Shown here: positions 9,818 through 21,450 of the stretch, one piece after another
How the letters are laid out: each line of letters starts with the position of its first letter
Position numbering within the stretch: the first letter of the stretch is position 1
Assembly (NCBI GenBank): GCA_037355855.1
Contig: CM074767.1
Span: forward strand, 1 to 64,000
Length of the DNA: 64,000 nt
Direction: 5' to 3'
DNA from: Pseudo-nitzschia pungens
Taxonomy: Eukaryota; Bacillariophyta; Bacillariophyceae; Bacillariales; Bacillariaceae
Position numbers and translations under genes: made by a program
The notes under the pieces: generated by a model
Told to the model about the DNA's origin: nothing
Databases searched by the model: none
What the model saw: only the letters and a program-made list of their open reading frames with translations

Positions 9818-10197
9818 TTAGGCCGAGCCACTGCCCTCGGCGTGTACGTCGGCATATACGTCCTTGGCATCGGGCTCGAAGCTGGGAGGAATGTCCCCGA
9901 TGGTGATCTCCATTTTCAAAGGCTCATTTCTGGTCAAAACGCCGTCGGCGTTTTCCAAAAAGCCGGTGTTGACTAGGATCTCCTGGCGAAAGTCGTATCT
10001 GGTGTCTTCCTCCTCGTCAACGGGGACCGAGCGCCGGCGCTCCGGGCGGAATTCGTACCGATGCGGGCTTCGGCAGGAGACAACGAGCACAGGGCAAGGG
10101 CCGATGCTGTCACAGCGACGGCGAGAACGGAGCGAAAGGAGGAAGACTTCGTGTTGTTGGTCTTCGTCTTGCCAGTGGTGGTGGTGATCCTCATCAT
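9818..10197 (-). pseudogene. Small secreted protein gene split by a frameshift
   Basis: The 5' frame starts at tandem ATGs (10197 and 10194). It encodes a signal peptide with core SVLAVAVTASALALCSL and cleavage-like site AEA, then loses sense. From about 10060 the frame one base over carries an acidic, protein-like sequence (VDEEEDTRYDFRQEILVNTG, then EITIGDIPPSFEPDAKDVY) to a stop at 9818. The two halves overlap, and a single-base indel between about 10030 and 10090 would join them. The explanation could be a real frameshift, a sequencing error or a missed intron. No family is recognised. Confidence 0.55.
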
Positions 10198-11185
10198 GGT
10201 GGTGCTGGTGGTGGTATTGCTGGTGGTGGTGGTGCTGGTAGTAGTAGCTAGTACTAGTAGTAGTAGCTTGTAGTACTAGTAGTAGTAGCAGTAGTCACCA
10301 TTCCAGCAGCAGCACTAGTATTACTAGTACTACCAGATCATGCCTGCTGATGGAATGGGGGGGGGGGGTTATCTCCTGCAAAGAAGAATATAGGCAGGGT
10401 GGACACCATCCCAAGTTCTTCCTGAAATTCCATTTTGATTTCTTGCTCCAATTGTGATTGCACCATGTGCTCCTCTAGTAGTACACCCCCACAAAGCATG
10501 CAAAAGAACTGCTCCCACGGAAACACCAATCCGTGGGATACTAGGATGATCTGTCTGCTGTACTAGTAGTAGTAGTAGTAGTAGCGCAAACTTCTCGTAG
10601 TCTACTACTAGTCTAGTCGAGTCTAGTACTTGTAGTAGTAGTAGTAATACTAGCCTACTAGTCTACCGTAATAGCAGTGCACCAACGTGTGCTGTCCTAA
10701 AGGAGGTTCCTAGAACAGATGAATTGCGTAACGACAAAAGCATCGGTCGTCCACTTCGTTTCATTTGATTTCATTCAAGTTCATTGCAGTTCCTTTTACC
10801 AGCAGCAGCATCCATTTGATTTCGTTTGATTTCGTTTGGTTTCGTTTGGTTCCATTTGCTTTCGTTTCACTACAGTAAATTCCATCCATTTCATTTTTCA
10901 TCTACCGTATTCCATTCCGTTGCATTGTTTCATTCCAATCTCTCGATCTTGATAAAGTTGTGCCCGTGGTCGGTTTGCTTCGGATCGGATGTCATTCGAG
11001 TCGATAGTTTGGGGTGGTGGAACGGATGGAGAAACGTTCGCAATTGTTTGGATTGGCGTTGGCGTTGGCGTTGATGGTGGTAGTGGTAGTGGTTCCTATC
11101 ACTGCATGCCTTACCTTAATGCATGGATCCACGAGCCTCGGTGCATGCATTCAGTGCATGCATGCAAGCATGTGCCTCATTGAAC
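10198..11185. other. Intergenic: GTG/CTAGTA repeats and TTTCGTTTGAT microsatellites
   Basis: 10198-10335 is GGTGGT followed by TAGTAGTAG and ACTAGT strings. 10560-10670 has more CTAGTA arrays. 10755-10880 has TTTCATTTGATTTCGTTTGG-like repeats. 11150-11175 is a GCATGCATGCAAGCATG stretch. No supported gene is present. Confidence 0.6.
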
Positions 11186-11303
11186 TTACCACGCCTGTGG
11201 CAGTCCGTCTCCGTCCTCCTCCCGTGCCCGTTTCTGGGAGGCGGCATAGGCCTCGTAGCCCTTGTAGGTCGTCGGGAACCGTGCTTTGTGGTTCGTCTTT
11301 TCA

Positions 11304-11336
<33 letters not shown>

Positions 11337-14200
11337 GGATTTGGATTTGGATTTCTGTTCTTCCATGGTTCTGGGAAAATGTCGTCCGGAATTTCGATGT
11401 AGTGTCGAAAGGCGTTGGGCAAAAAGAGATCCTGCGTGTAGCTGAGATCCTCAAACAAAAAGGCCCTTCGGGGCAGATTCGTGAGTGTGACAGTCTCGTA
11501 TCGAAGCTCGTCTTGTTCCTCCGCGTCTTCGTCCTCGTTATATACGCGGACCCGTACGGTGGCCGTGTACACCACCTCATTGTCCTCGTCATAGTCTTGT
11601 CCGTCATCGCCGTCAACAGTACTATCAGTTCTTGGTTTTGTTTCGGTTTTTGTTTCGGTTTTTGTTTCGGTGTTTGTTTCCGTTTCCGTATCCGTATCCG
11701 TATCGGTTCCTCTTGCTGCTGCTGATCTCCGTCGTGCCGTGCGAATGAGCATGTCAACGGGTTCCCAGTCAAAGTCCATCCACATGACTTCCTCGGTAAT
11801 GTGTTCGTCTCCGTGTTCTTTCCGATAGTCTTGGTTTTTCCACGCCGTGCTGACCAAGAGTCGGACCGTGGGTGGCAAGACCTGTTCCTGGTGGTGGTAT
11901 CCAAAGAGATTGGGCAGTGGCTTTTTGGCCTGGTTGAGCTCGGCAGCACTGACGTAAATCGGAGGAGAATCGTCCAATCCTTGTCGTTGTCGTTGTTTCT
12001 GTCGTTGTTGTTGTTTGGTTTCGACCGGCTTCCAGTGTCGGACGTGTTCCTGCCAGGCCCGTTCCCAGTCGTCTCCGTAATCCAAGAGTATTTCGTCGTC
12101 TCTATGTATGTGTTTGGTGGCCACCACCTCCAGTGCCAGCACGGATCCCAGCGGATGGTTCCTGGTGAGATGGTCCACCGATTTGTGGAGCAAGTGTGGC
12201 TGGTGGTTGGACCGTTTCGGATCGGCCCATTGCAGGCGGACGTTGGCTCGCGTCTGGTTGTGGTTGATGAGCTGTACGCCCGGTCCGTAGGACGATAGCA
12301 GCAGGGTCGAGTCTCTGTGTCCAAATACGTAATTGAGCAGGAGCTGGTGTCCCGTGTGTTTGGTGTCTATTTTGAGCATGTGCTGTATGAGTTTCTCGTC
12401 GTGTAGCGCGTCGTAGTCAATCTTGGATTCGTCGTAATCGGGGTCGGTGGGAGACGGGTAGATTTTGAAAGAGTAGTCCGCATCATCACCATTATCATCA
12501 CCATTATCATCACCATCATCATCACCATCACCATCATTATCGTAGACATAATAGGTATCCAAAATATCTCCGTGTGGAATGTGAATGAGTGGTGCCGCCA
12601 AGACAACGTCCCCGGGTCGAAAGGATGTTTCCGCAAAGGCCCCGTGTCCCGCGTGTGGAATCTCCGACAATCCAATCCTTACCGTGTCGGCACAAACGCC
12701 GTGTTCCCGAAACCAGTCCTCGTCTCTCCGAAAGGTTTCCTGCTTGAGGTCGACGTATGACTTGTCGGGCTGGTTGATCATGTCCTTGTAGAGGTTGGAA
12801 TTGGAATTGGAATCCGAATTATTGGAATTGGAATCCCCATTCCCATTGGAATCATCATCGTTATTATCATGATGATTATTGTTATTGTTATTGTTATTAT
12901 CATTAGTATTTGGAAGTGCCATGAGAATGCGCGAGTCTCCCCAAATAGTTTTGAGTGGTTCCACCACCGAGTCCCAAAAGGATTGCGCCGCCAATTTTGT
13001 TTGCGTTTCTTGTTCATCTTTATCATCATCATGATCATGATCATGATCATAATCTTTAGTATCATCATCATCATCTTTATCATCATCATAATCTTTATCA
13101 TCATCATCTTCACCACCAACACCACCACTACTACTAACTAGAAACCTCTCGTAATAATTCTTCCACAACAACTCCGCTCGTGGATGATCCCCCGTCACCG
13201 GAATGGTTCCCAATCGCCAGGCCCGATCCAGAAACCAACTATCCCCATAGGCCACAAAGAATTCCTCAAAGGGCCCGATCGGCTTGGTCGCCCACGCCTG
13301 TCGACTGTGCAACGTGGACATTGCTCCCGCCCCCGGATCGTCCCCTCGATGAATGCCCTCGACTCCAAACCTCACCGGTCCTTCTTCCACGTTGACAAAA
13401 TCCATAAAGGAATTCGCAGCGGCCCCGAATCCCGCGCTCGCCAGCGCCGTCTCGTGCTCCGCAATGTACTGCACGTTGATCCCAAAGGCTCTCGCCGACC
13501 ACGTGTACTGGTCCCACAAAAAGTAGCGATCGGGATGCTTCTCGGCATCCTCGAAATACAACCCCGTGTCGGAATGCGTCACCTTCAGATCCACAATGGG
13601 AATCACGTGGTCTCCCAGTCGTTTCGTGATTACCTCGCCCTTTGCGTAGCCATTGGCGCCGGCGTACATTCCAATGCCGGTGCCGGGCAGAGTGGAGGGA
13701 GCCAGGTAGACTCCGCACGTGAATTTATTATTATTATTATTATTATTGTTGTTGTTGGTAGTAGTAGTAGTAGTAGAACTTGTAGTAGTACTAGTAGTAC
13801 TAGTAGTACTTGTAGTAGTACTAGTAGTAGTACTAGTAGAACTACTAGTAGAATTACTAGTAGTGGGAATAGGAAAAGTGTCAATGTCATTGTCATTGGA
13901 ATAATCATTGCCATTGCCATTGCCATTGGAATGATAATCATTGCCACTGCCACTGACTTTGTGGAGACGTCCTCCCCGGGCTGCTTCGGTAATGGATGCC
14001 GCTGCTGCTGCTGCCGCCGTTGCTTCTTTTTCGTTGCCTTCGCTGGAACTGGTTGCCGATGCCGATGCCGATGCCGATGTTAGTACTAGTAGTACTGGTA
14101 ATGACAATGGCAATGACAATGGCAATGGCAATGGCAATGACAATGGCGATGCAACGAGGCACAGAGCCATCCACAGTGCCGAAATCTTGCGGGACGTCAT
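11186..14200 (-). CDS. Secreted protein with two SET-like domains
   Basis: This 1004-aa single-exon frame begins with a signal peptide with a Leu-Pro-Ser repeat core (about residues 1-45). A low-complexity Asn/Ser/Thr linker extends to about 160. The first SET-like region (about 162-330) starts CGVYLAPSTLPGTGIGMYAG and ends FFVAYGDSW. The second (about 505-715) starts IGLSEIPHAGHGAFAETSF, has the N-H motif in LINHNQTRANV, and ends ILLDYGDDWERAW. SET domains transfer methyl groups to lysines. In the first copy the N-H motif is changed to AANSFMDFV, so it may be inactive. Acidic Asp/Asn repeats separate the domains. The signal peptide implies export, unusual for a histone methyltransferase, so a histone role should not be assumed. 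The leader is a CTACAA/CACAAG repeat. Confidence 0.85.
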
Positions 14201-15490
14201 GGTGGAAACTTGTGCTTGTGCTTGTAGTTGTAGTTGTAGTTGTAGTTGTACTTGAAACAGAAGAACTCAAGTTTCTCCCGTCGTAATCGCAATCGTGAGC
14301 GCAATAGCAATCGTGAGCTTAATCGCAATCGTTATGGTGATGGTGATGGTGATGGTGTGCCGTACGGTAAGCCCTCCTCGAACAACAAGTTCCTTTTGCT
14401 TCTTGTGTGCTTCTGTGCTTCTTGTGTGCTTCTTGTGTGCTTTCGTGCTTCTTGTGTGCTTCTTGTGTCTCAAACAAAATACACGAATACTTCTTGTACA
14501 AGCAAGTGAAGGTAACCTTCGTTCGAATGCAAGTAAGGTTACTGTATGAATTACTGTACAAGTATTAGAAGTGCAACGGTGTTCGTATCTTTCTCAACAA
14601 AATTTTATTCGCTATTCGTTAGTCGATAGTCGATGCTGTACGGTATTCGGGAAGTCATAAGGTTAAGGTTACCGTGCTTTTCCCACGAATAAGCAAACAA
14701 GACAGTGAAGCACATACAAAAATACAATAATTAGTAGTGGGGACACGGCAAAAACCAAGAATCGATCCGTTGGGGATGGGTTACACGTAGTAGACAGCAC
14801 GAAATTTTAAAATTCTAAGACTTACTCGTAACTTACCGTACAAGTGATTGTACAGGTAAGGATTAGCTTCACATTGTACGGTAACTTACATGCACTTTGC
14901 ATTGACTACGTAGTGAGTAAGGTTTAAGGTTATTGTGCTCGTGCTCCACAACTGCACCATAGCATAACACACTTAGGATCCATTGGGGTTAAGTCATGTG
15001 GTTTGGACCGAGAAAAGGCATAAATGAACATTCCACATTCCAAACTATCGAAACAATCGAGTCGAGTGTCGAGTGTGGAGTTGGCCTTTCCACAATAAAA
15101 AATTAAAGTAAGGCCTTAATCACCGGTAACTTACAGTTAAGTTACTGTACCGGTAACATTACCTTACCAGGTAAGATTACGGTAGGGGTTGTCTTTCAAC
15201 GGATCGTGTTCAGTGTGCGCGGTCTGTGTCTCTAGTTTTAACCGCAAACAAAGTCCGGGAACAAAAATACAGTAAGATTTAAAACAATAATACAAGTACG
15301 AAGTAAGTTAAGGTAAAGGTCTTACGTCGTAGTATGTTAAGGTTACCGTAAGGTTAGTACGGTAAGATTTAGGAGGACATAGAAATACAAGAAGTAACCT
15401 TACGAGTAAGGTTTACGTAAGATTACGAGGAACCTTTTAACGAGTAATCTTACCGGTATGATTAAGGTTACCGTAAGGTAAACCTTACTC
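14201..15490. other. Intergenic: minisatellite and dense TAC/GTA words
   Basis: A CTTCTTGTGTG minisatellite (11-12 bp unit) lies at 14396-14466, and (GGTGAT)n at 14336-14357. From 14510 to 15490 the words AAGGTTACCGTAAGG, GTACGAAGTAAG (15297) and TACCGGTAAC recur every 50-100 bp. No coding frame is convincing. Confidence 0.6.
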
Positions 15491-15827
15491 GACGAAATCC
15501 TTCCGAAACTCCTGTTGGGCAAGACACAGGTCACCGCAACTGCAGGATGCGGGTGGGGACACCACCGCACCTACCGTACACCTACGAGTACGAGTACACC
15601 TACACGCACCACCTGACTATGACGTATGTGAGGAAGGTCGCAATGGTAGGTAGGTAAGTGCCACGAGAGGGAACGACAAGGTGCGGGGCGATGCCTTCCC
15701 CATCTGCTCACGTCATTCATTGTCTCTTGGCCAACACCAAGCCGAGGACAATGAGGAGTGCTGTTCCCTGTGGGTGCGGATCAACTACAGTGCCGACGCC
15801 GCCGTCTGACGCCGCCCAGTCCGCGTC

Positions 15828-16035
15828 CACCCGCTGGCTACCCCAGCACGCTGGCTACCCCAGCTTTCCCCGATCCTGCCGATCACCCACCGACCATCAC
15901 GTGTCTGCCCGCTGGCTACCCCAGCAGCATGCTGCTCAACCCAGTTACCGTATCCCGATCCTGTCGATCACCTACTGCTCAACCCAGTATCCCGTCGCCG
16001 CTAACCCGCGACTAAGCGCTGGCTATCCCAGCTCG
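15828..16035. repeat. Dispersed direct repeat around CGCTGGCTACCCCAG
   Basis: CGCTGGCTA(C/T)CCCAGC occurs at 15832, 15849, 15910 and 16017. CCCGATCCTGYCGATCACC occurs twice between them, at about 15870 and 15957. A frame is open across this GC-rich block, but the repeats explain it better than coding. Confidence 0.75.
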
Positions 16036-19000
16036 CGGTTTCCCATTGGATACCCTGTCATCGACTTTCGTGTGAACCAAGATGAATACGTTACGATACA
16101 AGTAATTTACACGTAACTTACACGTAATTTACACATACTAGTAACTTACACGTAACTTACACGTATCTTACCGTATGATACTAGTAGCGGTAACCTTAGC
16201 ATCATCGATCGACAACAAAAAGGCGTTTGGCGTGACGAATCAATCAATCATCCGTGTTGAAATCAGCACGCTGGGATGAGTTGTCGTGCATCGAACGGAA
16301 CGAAACGAAACCAAGGACAACTTTTGATTCAATTGATTGTTGAAAGTTGGAAAGTTGGACAGTTGGACAGTTCTACCGTGAGTGTACAGGCACCGTACAG
16401 AATACGGTGAAATGCAATCGGTAACCATGGTCTTGGGGTTGGAGAGGCAAAAGGAAAACATCGACTGTTGACTCCTTCGTTCGTTCGTTCGTTCGTCCGT
16501 TCGTTCTTTCCTTCGAAGCAAAATAATCTTACCGTATTTATCATAAGTTACGGTAGTATTACGGTAATGTTCTTTCTTCTGGGTTCCAACTTAGTTTTCT
16601 CGACTGTTATTTTGATGAAATGCAACGAAATTTCCTCCCGCACTAAAGAAACGTTCGCCATGTTGAAGTTGTTTTACCGGGGCGTGTTCATTCGTGTCCA
16701 GTCTGGTGACGTTTCTTTCTCCATCAAACAACAATATGATTCCAATTTGGAAGTGTCTTACCGTAATCTTATTCAATACCGGCACTCGTACGAGTATAAT
16801 ATTACTAAGTTACTTCTACAAGTAAGTGAGTATAATGATATTGAGAATTTTTGTACTTCGACCGGTAGTAAGACTTATCACCATGATGATAGTGCGATCA
16901 ACCATCCCCTCCTCACTGCCCCGCGAATTTTCCTTCCATGCGGAATTTTATCGACCTCATCCCCATCGATCCGTGGAAAATTAATGTTTTTCCTAAGTAA
17001 GATTACGTTGTACGTTGTATTTTTTCTTATAAATCGTTACCTACATCCTAGAATTGCTTACGTATCCCGACCTGGTACCATAGAGTCTGGAACCAGAGGA
17101 AAGGCCCTTCTTGGTCTCATAGTACTACTACTACTAGTACTAGTAGTAGTTAATAGTAGTACCACTGAGCTCCAGACTTGAACCATCAGAAAATTCAAGT
17201 TCGTGAGGAGGACGCATAATGTTCCTGCCTTTGGCAACCTTACGATAAACTGTTAGTAGTATGTTGTTGTCTGAACGTTGTGTGGAATGAATCGTTCCAC
17301 AGAATCGGCGAAGTAGATTCGTGAGCCTTAGAGGTGTTACAGTTTCAAAGTTCAAACTTGTTTGACTTTTTTTTTGGTAAAATAGTTAAAATCGATCCAG
17401 ACTCGTGAGCACTCGAGATCAGAAAAATTAATAAAAGTATTACCGTTCGGTACGTGTAACCTTAATAATAAGTACGTGAAGCTCAACATTATTATTTTAT
17501 CTATCCGTACGAGTAAGATCTTACGATCTTACGGAAACTTAATCCGTTGAAGACTCGATGTTTTCTTATGCGATAACCTTACCATCGAATGCTTCCGATA
17601 TGTAAGTACAGGTTACTAAGGCTTACTCACGCCTCATCGAATGGTTGTCAGCCCGATCATTTATGGATCATGGGACACTACTTGTACGTGATGTTTGGCA
17701 CGTGTTTATCATTTATAGGAAAGATCTTTCAGCATTCGCAAAGAGAAATCGAAGTGATTGGTGTCGATGACAATTTTACTATCCATTTCGTCTGGCGCAA
17801 TTCAATGGCTGCCCGATTTAAGGAAGAAAGCGGTGTAAGTAAGAGTAGAACAGAATATTCTATCGACTTACGGTGGTAGAAATCGTACTACAGTAAGTTA
17901 ATCAACTATTGAATGGGTCTAGAAATTTCGGAAGTCAAATGGTATACAGCAATTATTTATCCTACTCTTCTCTAGCAAGAATATGTGATATCGTTAAGTA
18001 TCTTACATGCGTATGAAAAAACTTTTCATCACAAAAGCCAAAAGAACTTTTTGTGATTCATGAAAAATGTTCCGATTTGGTAGTCTTTGTACGTTATCGT
18101 TTTGTGAATAAGAAGAGATAAAAACTTATTGTCTGAGCCTGGAGAAGAACTATCATGAATGTCGGACCATAAGAGTAAGAAATATCGTGCTGAAAATAAG
18201 AAGAACTACAGCAATAAGTACCAAGTTCAATTGAACGTTTTCTTATACGTTCGACAAAAAACTCTTGTCTCCCCGAATAACAATCCGAGTAAGTTACTAC
18301 TAATAGTTTAGCATATCTACCGGTCAAAGGGGGCTCTCGAATATTATTTTTCTACGTCAATTTTTGGAATATGCCAGTTTTCAGCATTGCTTCTTCTCAA
18401 AAAGATCGAACTTTCCAATAGCCTGAAAATTTCTGCAATCGATTCAGTATCAAGCATATTACGAGCATATACGTTATGTAACACTATGGAAATAAATTGA
18501 ACGGAGTAAAATGATCTCTAAGGAAACATTTATGGAGCGTTTCAGTTTTCAAGAATGTTATCCCAATCAAGAGCAATGTCAGATTGACATTGTCACTCAT
18601 CATTGTAGTATTGCTTTCGATGACGAATGAACGAATCATTAGATAAAAATATGAATTAGTGTGACTACGACAAATGTTGTTTCTATGATATCATTCAGGC
18701 ATTTAAGACAACTGCTAATACTAAGTGAGGGGCCGAGAGACTGCTTTCGTCAACTACTGCCCGAAGCACACTTATTTACACAGCTTAACACTAAAAAATT
18801 TCCCACTCAAACACAGATTCGAGCATCCCCAAATAATGGTATTGAACTAATGGTTCGATAGAACACATCCCGTAACCCAACCCAGACAAACACAATTCTC
18901 CAGTTGTACGTCCCGCACCGATCCTGTCGCATAATCATCATCCCAATTGATTAATATACAGTACAGTGCGTCCCCATCAGTAAAATATCACTCGAACAAC

Positions 19001-19686
19001 TTGGTTGACTCATCTTGATTGCCATCTTGATTGTCTTGATTGTAAGTGGATACGCTTAGTAACAGCACCATGTGCATTTCTTGGGTAACCGTGGAGGAGT
19101 GTGGCAGGTAAAGGGTACTCGTAAATGCCGGTTTTTTTATGTGCGATGGAACTACCGTACACCGGGCTCGTCGTTGGAGACGCAAGTGGCGGGAACGACC
19201 ATGGACGAGTTTGGATTAGCTTTAGCGTTAGCTTTTGGCGTTATCGTTGGCGTTATCGTTGGCGTTATCTCTAGCGTCAGGGCCACAGCCTGCAATGACA
19301 AAGGGGATGAGAACCGAAATCGTCAGGCTTCCGGGCCTCACAAAATGGCAATGGCTCGAAGTTGTCTACAGTTGTTCAAAAAATTAAATTACCGAGGAAG
19401 TCGGCCAGAGAAAAAATCAATTGAAACGAGCCCTTTCCAATGGCTTTGTTCCAGTTGAAGACGAACCCTGTCGACATGTAATACAAGTAACCTTACTTGT
19501 ACTTGTAGGAATGAAACTCACTTTGACTGTTTTGCATCATTACTCCCACTTTCCCTTGCATCGTTTTACAGAACAACCAAGAGCAACTTTCAACAGCGAC
19601 AGCAACAGCGACAACAAACAACCAACCATACTAAACCAAACCAAACCAAACCGAACCGAACAAAACAAAACCGCCGTCTAGAAATC
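16036..19686. other. Large intergenic interval, no convincing gene
   Basis: 16080-16200 has ACACGTAACTT repeats. 16480-16515 is a (TTCG)n tract. 17125-17165 is a CTAGTA array. 17600-19000 is AT-rich unique sequence with a few short ATG frames, none with a signal peptide, motif or leader. 19205-19280 holds a GTTGGCGTTATC minisatellite. 19560-19680 is the A/C-rich leader of the gene at 19687, with AACCAAACCAAACC repeats. Confidence 0.55.
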
Positions 19687-21450
19687 ATGCGCTTTGAAAT
19701 TGCCGCCCTTGCTGCCATCTCCTCCATCGGAAAAGTGACCGGGGATCGTGATGGTCCTAACCTGCGACACGTGTCTCAATCAGTCTTCCCAAAAGAGAAG
19801 GATGCGGATACTACTCCATCCACAGATTCCGGAGCTCAAAATGTGGATGCGGAGATCGAGACTGTTGTCTCTGAGGAGAAAGAACTCCGCAATTCTCCGC
19901 TTTCTGGTTCTATTCTCGAGAATTGGAGCTTGTCTTCAGACTCTGACTCTGAAGACCAAGACTTTGAGTTCTGCGGCGTGGGTATTCTCGATGGCGTGTG
20001 CTCTTCTAAGGATGATATCTGTATTCCCTTGGATCAGTTCGAGGAAACGTATGGGTATCATCTTTCCACGTACGAAATTGGTGAGGAGGAACGCGAAGGC
20101 ATTGGAGTTTGCGTCTACTCCGATTTCCACGAATTCTACCCCTACCCCGAAAACGACAACAACGGCAACGACAATTACAACTACAACGGCCCGTACTTGC
20201 TAGCTGCTCCAAGCCTCCAGGACTCCATGTTCCCGGAGATCGAGGAACCTGCGGTTGTGAAATCTCCCTTCGATGTTCAGTATCAGCCGCCTCTAGTACG
20301 ACAGCGTCGTCTGGGTGAAGACTGCAACACGTTCTGCTCCAATTACCAGCAAGCCAAAATAACTGAGACGGGTGAAGAGTTCCGGATGTTGGTATATTCG
20401 TGCATCGACCCTCGTGCCGCCGGCGTGGATTGCCCCCACCTGTACACTCCTTGGACCTGTTGGGACGTTTCCTCAGTGATCAACATGGCTAGAGCCTTTC
20501 AATACCGAATGTTCAACGAACCCATTGACTGCTGGGACACGTCGAATGTAACGAACATGAGACAAATGTTTAACAAAGCCTACTATTTCAACCAAGTCAT
20601 CGACGCGTGGGATGTCTCCAAGGTTGTAACCTTTAATGGCATGTTCAAAGACGCACCCCGTTTCAACAAGCCTCTGGGGTCGTGGAACACAGGGAGAGCC
20701 ATGGACATGAGTCAAATGTTCCATAAAACCTACTCCTTCAACCAAAACATTGACAACTGGGATACATCGAATGTGGTTCTCATGCCCTCCATGTTGAGCG
20801 GAATTTATTTCAACAATCCCTTGTCCAAGTGGAACGTTGGCAAGGTCAAGAACATGAGGGGCATGTTCTACGATTCCTTTTTGTTCAACCAAAACTTAAA
20901 TGACTGGGATGTAAGCGGTGTGAACTACATGGACGACATGTTCAACATGGCACAAATGTTCGATCAATGCCTCTCATCGTGGGGCACAAAGGCTTCCGAT
21001 AGCGCGACGGTCTCCAACATATTCTACTTTAGCGGATGCCCCGCCACCGAAGATCCCGACCCATCGGTATCGGGCCCGTGGTGTCGATCGTTCCAGGATT
21101 CGTGCGGCGAGAAACCCAGGAAACCATGCGAGAACTTGGTCAGCTTCAAGGCCGGATCCATGACCATCACCTGTAGCTCGCTCAACAGTCTACCCAAGAA
21201 GGATGTCAAGACGTACTGCAAGAAGTATGCCAAGCTAGCGTGCCCCGCGACGTGTGACAGTCGATGTACGTGCAAGGACAAGAAAAAGTTCAAGATCAAG
21301 AAGAACAAGTTCAGCATTTTCGCGGGAAAATTCAAGTGCAAGAACGTGGGAAAAACCGACCAGCCCAAGTGCACAGATAGGATCAGCAACGGGAGTACAC
21401 TCGTTAAGGCTCAGTGCGTGAAGAAGTGTGGCTACTGCCATAACGACTAA
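19687..21450 (+). CDS. Secreted DUF285/BspA-type LRR protein with two Cys-rich C-terminal modules
   Basis: The 587-aa frame starts with a weak signal peptide (MRFEIAALAAISSIG). An acidic variable region extends to about 215, followed by a short Cys-containing linker. Seven DUF285 units (about 258-434) follow the pattern W-D-V/T-S-x-V-x-x-M-x-x-M-F-x(5)-F-N-x-P-L, ending in S-G-C-P. The tail (about 477-587) has two basic six-Cys modules: the first ends CPATCDSRCTC, the second contains FKCKNVGKTDQ and ends CVKKCGYCHND. The DUF285 family is known from bacterial surface proteins and is expanded in diatoms and other protists. Binding or adhesion is plausible but unproven. The organisation matches the gene at 41038 and the pseudogene at 4984. 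A typical A/C-rich leader precedes the ATG. Confidence 0.9.
   Translation: MRFEIAALAAISSIGKVTGDRDGPNLRHVSQSVFPKEKDADTTPSTDSGAQNVDAEIETVVSEEKELRNSPLSGSILENWSLSSDSDSEDQDFEFCGVGILDGVCSSKDDICIPLDQFEETYGYHLSTYEIGEEEREGIGVCVYSDFHEFYPYPENDNNGNDNYNYNGPYLLAAPSLQDSMFPEIEEPAVVKSPFDVQYQPPLVRQRRLGEDCNTFCSNYQQAKITETGEEFRMLVYSCIDPRAAGVDCPHLYTPWTCWDVSSVINMARAFQYRMFNEPIDCWDTSNVTNMRQMFNKAYYFNQVIDAWDVSKVVTFNGMFKDAPRFNKPLGSWNTGRAMDMSQMFHKTYSFNQNIDNWDTSNVVLMPSMLSGIYFNNPLSKWNVGKVKNMRGMFYDSFLFNQNLNDWDVSGVNYMDDMFNMAQMFDQCLSSWGTKASDSATVSNIFYFSGCPATEDPDPSVSGPWCRSFQDSCGEKPRKPCENLVSFKAGSMTITCSSLNSLPKKDVKTYCKKYAKLACPATCDSRCTCKDKKKFKIKKNKFSIFAGKFKCKNVGKTDQPKCTDRISNGSTLVKAQCVKKCGYCHND

Noticed and set aside
10338..10529. 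Minus-strand frame with CMLCGG and a charged helix
   Set aside because: It starts at TTG, not ATG, and its internal ATG leaves only about 53 residues ending in a G-run microsatellite.
11116..12324. 402-codon minus-strand frame in another phase of the SET gene
   Set aside because: Shadow of the SET frame, composed of Thr/Arg-rich sequence without motifs.
15658..16116. 152-codon plus-strand frame
   Set aside because: Open because of the CGCTGGCTACCCCAG repeat block. The start is not in leader context.
16468..17181. 237-codon plus-strand frame
   Set aside because: It starts in a TTCG microsatellite, ends in a CTAGTA array, and contains GTA/TAC words typical of spacers.
17589..17879. 96-codon plus-strand frame with ATG
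   Set aside because: No leader, no domain and spacer words around it. Kept only as an unproven possibility.
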